Positions 59,553 to 64,000 of a DNA stretch of 64,000 nucleotides are shown one piece after another. The notes beneath the pieces are model-generated. The model was given only the letters and a program-made list of their open reading frames with translations. It was not told where the DNA came from and did no database searches. A program made the position numbers and the translations under genes. Location: the NCBI RefSeq assembly GCF_902460415.1, contig NZ_CABPTY010000001.1, positions 108,793 through 172,792 of the forward strand, given 5' to 3'. This DNA comes from Campylobacter_A concisus_Y (lineage in GTDB: Bacteria; Campylobacterota; Campylobacteria; Campylobacterales; Campylobacteraceae). Numbering within the stretch: the stretch's first letter is position 1; every line of letters begins with the position of its first letter.

Positions 59553-60207
59553 AGATGTAGCCGTCTCCACGCCTGTTTAAAATGGCATCTTTGCCTAAAA
59601 TTTGGCGTAAATTTTTGATATAGACACGAAGGCTAAGCTCGCTTGGCTCCTCGTCAAATTTCCAAATTTTATTAAAAATTTCATCTTTGGTTAAAATTTT
59701 GCCTTTGTTTTGCAAAAATAGCGCGAGTAGGTCGCTCTCTTTACTTGAGATATTTACATTTTTGCCATCTTTGCTTAGTGTCTTGCTCTGCGGATGAAAG
59801 CTAAATTCGCTTGAAATTTTGATCGCATCGCCACTGTGATGTGAGAAATTTCTCTTTAGAAGTGCTTGTATACGTATGAGTAGTTCTTTTAGCTCAAATG
59901 GCTTTTTTAGATAGTCGTCGCAGCCACTTTTGTAGCCTTTTTCAAGATCGTCTATGGTATTTAGCGAGGTGGTAAAGATGCTAGGTGTGCTAACACCTAG
60001 CTCTCTTAAGGAAGAAAGAAGTGAAAAGCCATCTCCTTGTGGGAGTTTGACGTCAAGTATAAGTAGGTCAAAATTTTGTTCGTAGGCGAGATCAAGCGCT
60101 TCTTTGGCATTATCTGAAGTAGTGACCTCATATCCATTTTCGCTTAGATACTCACTGATGAGATCAAGTAAAATTTCATCATCTTCAACGAGCAAAATTC
60201 TAACCAT
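59545..60207 (-). CDS. OmpR-family response regulator
   Basis: The 220 residues comprise a receiver domain (1-115) with acidic E8-D9-D10, phospho-acceptor D52 (LLILDVKLPQG), T-loop TT motif and K101-type KKPFELKEL. A winged-helix DNA-binding domain (about 125-220) follows, with ISSKESDLLALF and RRGDGYIYV at the end. It is encoded between the repeat-peptide gene (9-bp gap) and the kinase gene (8-bp overlap). The DNA target is unknown; the upstream small secreted peptide is a likely target or sensor partner. Confidence 0.9.
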   Translation of the reverse strand: MVRILLVEDDEILLDLISEYLSENGYEVTTSDNAKEALDLAYEQNFDLLILDVKLPQGDGFSLLSSLRELGVSTPSIFTTSLNTIDDLEKGYKSGCDDYLKKPFELKELLIRIQALLKRNFSHHSGDAIKISSEFSFHPQSKTLSKDGKNVNISSKESDLLALFLQNKGKILTKDEIFNKIWKFDEEPSELSLRVYIKNLRQILGKDAILNRRGDGYIYV

Positions 60208-60216
60208 TAAGCACCT

Positions 60217-60438
60217 TTACATGCCTTTTTTCATTTCGTCTTTTTTCATACCCATGTCGTCTTTTTTCATTTCGTCTTTTTTTATCATGGGTTTTTTGCC
60301 CATGTCATCTTTCATCATCTGCTCTTTCTTCATCATCTCGTCTTTGCCCATGTCATCTTTTTTCATCATTTCAGTAGCATTTGCAAGACCACCAAGCATA
60401 AACATAGCACCAAGTGCAACTAGTAGTAATTTCTTCAT
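60217..60438 (-). CDS. Secreted Met/Lys/Asp-repeat peptide (MXKDX-type)
   Basis: The 73-residue protein has a signal peptide (about 1-21, LLLVALGAMFMLGGLANA). All the rest is a run of short units such as MKKDD, MGKDE, MMKKEQ, MKKDEM and MKKGM, about nine to ten in number. It resembles the described 'pentapeptide MXKDX repeat' small proteins. Seventeen or so methionines in 73 residues suggest soft-metal (Cu+/Ag+) binding or methionine oxidation buffering, though neither is shown. No cysteine or histidine is present in the mature part. It lies 9 bp upstream of the two-component genes and is probably co-transcribed with them. Confidence 0.78.
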   Translation of the reverse strand: MKKLLLVALGAMFMLGGLANATEMMKKDDMGKDEMMKKEQMMKDDMGKKPMIKKDEMKKDDMGMKKDEMKKGM

Positions 60439-60500
60439 AACGTCTCCTTTAAATGAAATATGATGAAATACTATCTCTTTAGTGTTAAGTGAGTGTGAAT

Positions 60501-61406
60501 TTACGCAAATACAAAATATATAACTGGAAGCGTGATAAATGAAAAAAGCACGCCTATGGCCACTGATGAGATGGCTAGCGAGCTATCAAGGCCAGCTTTT
60601 ATGACCATCGCACTTGCAAGGGCTGATGTTGGCATAGCGCACTGAAAGAGACCAACGACCCAAGTTTTGTTCATCTGGATACCTGAAAATTTTAATATGA
60701 TGAAAAATACGATAGCTGGCAAGATCATCTTACACAAAAGCACAACGCTAACGCCTTTATATGAGCTTGTGATGCTGCTAAAGTTAAGTCCAACACCAAT
60801 CGCAAAAAGTGCTACCGGAGTAACGCTACCTTCAAACATCCTAAGTGGCGCAAAGATGAATTCTGGCAAAGGAACTTCTTTTAAGATAAGAGCCATAATA
60901 AGTGCGATAAATGGCGGAAATTTTAAAATTTTCATCGTATTTTGAAAAAGAGAAACCTTTTCTGGTGCAGCAAAAGAGAGGATAAGTGGGCCAAGGATCG
61001 AAAGTGGGATACCAGTGGCTATTTGATCGTAAAAGATGACTTCATTTACCATCGCATCGCCAAAGAAGCCTTGAATGACAGGCATACCGACAAATAGGGT
61101 ATTACCAAAAAGGCTTAGCATGACCATACTAACAGTTGTTACTTTAGTAAATTTAAAGATCTTGCCAAGTACCAATGCCATGACAGCACTGATAGCTGTT
61201 GAGCCAAAGCCAATTAAAATTGTATTTATAAGCGAAACATCGACGTTTACGTGATAAATTTTGTCAAAGATTAGCGCAGGCATTGCAAAACAAAGGACAA
61301 AATCCACAAATGGGATCGAGTGCTTTTGTTCAACAATGCCGACTTTTTTAGCAAAAAAACCAGTTGCGATTATGAAAAAAATTGCAAAAAGTGGAGTGAA
61401 GTTCAT
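60501..61406 (-). CDS. AEC-family (auxin efflux carrier type) transporter
   Basis: The 301-residue transporter has about ten TM helices in the AEC/BASS-like two-repeat layout: FFIIATGFFAKKVG near the start, FALALGVG-like FAIGVGLNF in the middle, and MPTSALASAMVIKAG near residue 262. The family exports organic anions, including malate (MleP type). No helper gene is adjacent. It sits upstream of the repeat-peptide/two-component unit on the same strand, separated by 62 bp, and has its own AAAGAGAATGCT start region. Confidence 0.85.
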   Translation of the reverse strand: MNFTPLFAIFFIIATGFFAKKVGIVEQKHSIPFVDFVLCFAMPALIFDKIYHVNVDVSLINTILIGFGSTAISAVMALVLGKIFKFTKVTTVSMVMLSLFGNTLFVGMPVIQGFFGDAMVNEVIFYDQIATGIPLSILGPLILSFAAPEKVSLFQNTMKILKFPPFIALIMALILKEVPLPEFIFAPLRMFEGSVTPVALFAIGVGLNFSSITSSYKGVSVVLLCKMILPAIVFFIILKFSGIQMNKTWVVGLFQCAMPTSALASAMVIKAGLDSSLAISSVAIGVLFSFITLPVIYFVFA

Positions 61407-61502
61407 AGCATTCTCTTTATAAATCTAAATTTTTACGGAAGATTGATTATAGGACCCAAAAGATTAAATTACTATAAACTTTTTGGAAAATTTCTAAGCA
61501 AA

Positions 61503-63209
61503 TCACGCCATCACGTTGATCTTTTTATAAAATTTATCCTTTTCATCCATCTTTTCTTTATACTTTAGATCATTTTCAAGGTAACTGATATTATAAATTT
61601 CACTCGACGTTATACTTTTTGTGTTGCTTAGGCTGATTAAAAATTTACTTGAAAATTTATCTGATAAATTTACGATAGCTATCGCTCCGATATCTTTTAG
61701 AGTGACTATATCTTTGCCTTGGCGTATGCCTATTTCATCAAATTTTAGTCTATTTAGCTGCACATTATTCATGCTTTTTGCATCTAAATTTACACTTAAC
61801 TTTCGACTTCCTGGCGTGTTTAGCTTACCAGTGTCAGTGTACAGCTCTTTGACATCTAACTCTCTGCCACTATCAAATTTTAGTCTGATGCTACCATCTT
61901 TATTTAGCTTCATGGCTATTACACTATCGCTATCTTGCAAGGCACTAGCTGCTGTGGTTTCATTTAGTGCAAAGGCTCGTTTTACCTTTTTTAAATTTGA
62001 CATACTAAACTCAAGCCCAGTTGCTTTACTAAATTCATTTTCCATGGCTATCATTTTGGCTGATTTTGTATTTTCTAGCTTTGATATGTATTCATTTGCG
62101 TTTTCATCAAAAATTTTTAAACTCTTACCTAGTTGATCTATGGTTTTGTTGTAGGCGTTAGCTTCTTTGATATAGTCGTTATAAAATTTCATAAAGCTAT
62201 CTTTTTGATAGTTTGTGTAAGAGAAATTTTCATCTATTTTTTGGTTTTTGCTAGGTTCTATTATTGGATTAAACTCGCTAAGTCTTGCTGTATCGTCAAA
62301 GCCTATTTTTGTGTAGGCAAAATTTTTAAAAGAGCTGTCTTTGCCAAATATTTTATTGTGTCTTAAATCGACCCAGCCATCGCTTTGCGTATATTTGCTA
62401 AAAAAGGAATTTATATCTTCATTACTCATTTTTTCATATCTGTTTTCTGCTGAAAATAATGTATTTGGATCTGATGAGTAGTAAGAAAGTCTGTGATCAA
62501 CATCTTTGACATCCGCGTAAAGATTAGGATTATTTGTTATTATCGATTTGTGATTGAGCTCTTCTCTTTCTTTTTGGTTGTGATTTATGATATTTGTATT
62601 TATAAATTGTCTTAGATCGATTCTAGGCACAAGATCGCTTAGCTTTGCTATTTTCTCATTTCCATCTTTGTCATAGCCTTTTGCTTTTAGTTTGTCAAAT
62701 AGCTTATCGAAAGCGTCTAGGATGCCGTCATTGTTGCTATCAAAGCTAAAAAGTGATAGGTTATTTTCTAATTTACCAGTGCCTAATTTATCATTATCAT
62801 CATATAGATCCAAAAATACTTCGACATCTCCATATTTTGTCGCTAGTGTACTTGAATATGCACTCTCGTTTAAATTTTTAAATTTTGTATTATTCAAATA
62901 GCCACTTTTTAGCGTATTTAGCATACTTTTTTCGTCGGTGGCTTTTATGTTTTTAAAGTATGCATCTTTGTTGAAATGATTGTTTTGGGAAAGCTCTTGG
63001 GTAAAAATTTTATTATTGGAAATGATATTTTGTGAATAGTCTTTTAAAATTTCTTCTATTTTTGTCGTTATCTGTCTTTTGTTATACTCTTTAAGTTCTG
63101 CTTCACTGATATGAATAGTTTGCGTATGAGTTATTTTTGATATATCTTTGGCTTTAATATCTTGATATTCCACGCTTGTGAGATTATTATTTAAAGATGC
63201 AACGTTCAT
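61503..63209 (-). CDS. Large protein with EF-hand-like calcium loop
   Basis: No signal peptide, TM helix or known family is recognised in this 568-residue protein. Residues 157-168 (DSNNDGILDAFD) satisfy the EF-hand loop (D1, N3, D5, G6, L8, D12). A second loop-like segment DKDGNEKI at 180-187 follows. The N-terminal ~120 residues are Asn/Lys-rich, like many Campylobacter secreted or surface proteins. Residues 350-400 look coiled-coil, and the C-terminal part is beta-rich. It has an AAAGGATTTAAA ribosome site and stands alone between AEC and the tRNA. Export by a flagellar-type or other route is possible but unproven. Confidence 0.6.
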   Translation of the reverse strand: MNVASLNNNLTSVEYQDIKAKDISKITHTQTIHISEAELKEYNKRQITTKIEEILKDYSQNIISNNKIFTQELSQNNHFNKDAYFKNIKATDEKSMLNTLKSGYLNNTKFKNLNESAYSSTLATKYGDVEVFLDLYDDNDKLGTGKLENNLSLFSFDSNNDGILDAFDKLFDKLKAKGYDKDGNEKIAKLSDLVPRIDLRQFINTNIINHNQKEREELNHKSIITNNPNLYADVKDVDHRLSYYSSDPNTLFSAENRYEKMSNEDINSFFSKYTQSDGWVDLRHNKIFGKDSSFKNFAYTKIGFDDTARLSEFNPIIEPSKNQKIDENFSYTNYQKDSFMKFYNDYIKEANAYNKTIDQLGKSLKIFDENANEYISKLENTKSAKMIAMENEFSKATGLEFSMSNLKKVKRAFALNETTAASALQDSDSVIAMKLNKDGSIRLKFDSGRELDVKELYTDTGKLNTPGSRKLSVNLDAKSMNNVQLNRLKFDEIGIRQGKDIVTLKDIGAIAIVNLSDKFSSKFLISLSNTKSITSSEIYNISYLENDLKYKEKMDEKDKFYKKINVMA

Positions 63210-63277
63210 TTTAAATCCTTTTTTAAAGACACTACTACTAATATCGGATAAATTTAGAAATTATTTAAGTATATGAA

Positions 63278-63364
63278 TGGTGCCCGAGGTCGGACTCGAA
63301 CCGACACAAGGTTGCCCTTATCAGATTTTGAGTCTGACGCGTCTACCAGTTTCACCACTCGGGC
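63278..63364 (-). tRNA. tRNA-Leu (anticodon CAA)
   Basis: The 87-nt gene folds as a class II tRNA. The 7-bp acceptor GCCCGAG/CTCGGGC is followed by A73 and an encoded CCA. The anticodon stem TCAGA/TCTGA holds a loop CTCAAAA giving anticodon CAA. The T arm is GGTTCGAGTCC, and a long variable arm is present. It reads UUG codons. Confidence 0.95.
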
Positions 63365-63406
63365 CAAGTTGAAATTGAAATTTTAGATTTGTGAGTAGAG
63401 AAAAAA

Positions 63407-63421
63407 GGGAGACTTGCTCCC
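63407..63421 (-). terminator. Rho-independent terminator after hup
   Basis: On the minus strand, GGGAG / CTCCC with a 5-nt loop is followed by a run of six T. It lies 12 bp after the HU stop. Confidence 0.85.
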
Positions 63422-63432
63422 CTAAAAAGAAA

Positions 63433-63735
63433 TTATTTCTTTTTACCTTTTTTAGCAGCACCAGCAGCAACTGCTTCTTTAAGTTTTTTGCCAACTTTGA
63501 ATTTAACTGCTTTGCTAGCAGGAACATCGATAACTTTTTTAGTTCCAGGAACTCTAGCTTTTCTTGCAGCTCTGTCAGCAGTACCAAAAGTACCAAAGCC
63601 TATAAAGCTAATTGTATCGCCTTTTTCAAGAACTGCTTGGATTGTCTCCAAAGTAGCATCAACAACTTTTAGAGTATCTTTTTTTGAAAGACCAGCCTTA
63701 TCGGCAACAGCTTGAATAAATTCAGCTTTTTTCAT
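63433..63735 (-). CDS. hup: HU-type histone-like DNA-binding protein
   Basis: HU bends and packs DNA as a dimer. The 100 residues begin MKKAEFIQAVADKAGLSKKD, then carry the family signature GFGTFGTADRAARKARVPGTKK (about residues 46-67), which holds the DNA-binding arm. The end is a Lys/Ala-rich tail (AAGAAKKGKKK) longer than in E. coli HU. Only one HU gene is seen. The start has AAAAGGAT upstream, and a strong T-run terminator follows before the tRNA-Leu gene. Confidence 0.97.
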   Translation of the reverse strand: MKKAEFIQAVADKAGLSKKDTLKVVDATLETIQAVLEKGDTISFIGFGTFGTADRAARKARVPGTKKVIDVPASKAVKFKVGKKLKEAVAAGAAKKGKKK

Positions 63736-63859
63736 GAACCATCCTTTTAAGAAGTTATGTGGCTATATTACACTCTTTTAAAAAAAAATACAATACTTTT
63801 TCCCTAAATTTAGCTCTTTTTTACGTTTTTTTAACAAAAAATGCGATTTTTTTAAAAAT

Positions 63860-64000
63860 TTACTCGCAAATTTCAAACATAAGCTCGGTCTTTAGACTAA
63901 CCTTTTTCATATCAATAAGCTTTAAATTTTTAAAATTTAAGCTCAATAATTCATCTTTATTTTTTATAAGTTTATTTGCTATCTGGCGCAAGACTTCGCC
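63860..64000 (-). CDS. Unidentified protein, C-terminal 46 residues
   Basis: The minus strand is open from the window edge to a TAA at 63860-63862, giving the last 46 residues of a protein. The segment (including VLRQIANKLIKNKDELLSL and a final LKTELMFEICE) is charged and helical, and continues a real gene by its codon usage. Too little is present for a family call. Confidence 0.5.
   Translation of the reverse strand, partial: GEVLRQIANKLIKNKDELLSLNFKNLKLIDMKKVSLKTELMFEICE

Noticed and set aside
60217..60438. Short repeated DNA units, first read as a possible CRISPR-like or satellite array
   Set aside because: The repeats are in frame with a signal-peptide coding sequence and vary at third positions; spacing is too short and no spacers exist. 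They code for a repeat peptide.
1..64000. Phase-variable homopolymeric G/C tracts
   Set aside because: I looked for long G or C runs typical of Campylobacter contingency genes; the longest I saw are four bases, as in 36343-36371, so no contingency locus is claimed.

Overview
The window is an AT-rich stretch of an epsilonproteobacterial chromosome, most likely from a Campylobacter of the C. concisus type. That call rests on gene order recalled from the genus, not on a search. Blocks I recognise are mnmE–purL–J-domain gene–purH; ftsZ–ftsA–ppiD with rsmH close by; lipoprotein–helicase–periplasmic gene–lolA–secA–lolC/E; cbpA–hspR–kefB; and polyprenyl synthase–hemA–proS–fxsA-like–hemC–ubiD. TTG and GTG starts are common, and -10 boxes (TATAAT) lack clear -35 boxes, as is usual in Campylobacter. 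I see no prophage, insertion sequence, CRISPR array or rRNA. The one tRNA is tRNA-Leu(CAA).

Layout. 1–7.6 kb: the 3' end of mnmE, a quinone reductase, and purL and purH flanking a Clp-fold serine proteinase/J-domain pair. 7.6–10.6 kb: an MsrA-MsrB fusion, then a compact trio (DUF2249 protein, 10-12 TM histidine-containing membrane protein, MIP18-family protein). 10.7–16.8 kb: ftsZ, ftsA, ppiD, a class II aldolase fold without its zinc histidines, rsmH and an FtsL-like protein. 17–23 kb: D-amino acid aminotransferase, DUF523, a large two-hydrolase peptidoglycan lipoprotein and a Pif1-like helicase. 23–27.7 kb: export genes lolA, secA and lolC/E. 27.8–34.3 kb: an envelope and heat-stress hub in which cbpA-hspR-kefB is divergent from htrA-racRS; a near-consensus HspR operator lies in the cbpA promoter. 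34.3–38.2 kb: degenerate GGDEF protein, nhaP2-type antiporter, a 505-bp gene-poor region with a G-quadruplex-type motif, a small membrane protein and metY. 38.3–47.6 kb: polyprenyl, haem and menaquinone genes interrupted by an Imm10-like immunity gene. 47.7–56.6 kb: ppk1, a 26-residue microprotein, a NUDT14-like Nudix hydrolase, mgtE, an M23 peptidase, a PgbA-like protein, a YihY protein and a PPP phosphatase. 56.8–63.2 kb: aldehyde dehydrogenase, a two-component system headed by a Met/Lys/Asp-repeat secreted peptide, an AEC transporter and a 568-residue protein with an EF-hand-like loop. 63.2–64 kb: tRNA-Leu, HU and the end of an unidentified gene.

Most of the window is core chromosome. The parts I found least explained are the DUF2249/membrane/MIP18 trio (8.7–10.6 kb), the proteinase/J-domain pair (3.7–5.5 kb), the aldolase-fold pseudoenzyme (14.9–15.5 kb), the Imm10-like gene with a possible coding relic beside it (45.2–45.8 kb), the G-rich non-coding element (36.3–36.5 kb), the MXKDX-type peptide with its two-component system (58.4–60.4 kb) and the unannotated microprotein at 49.94 kb.
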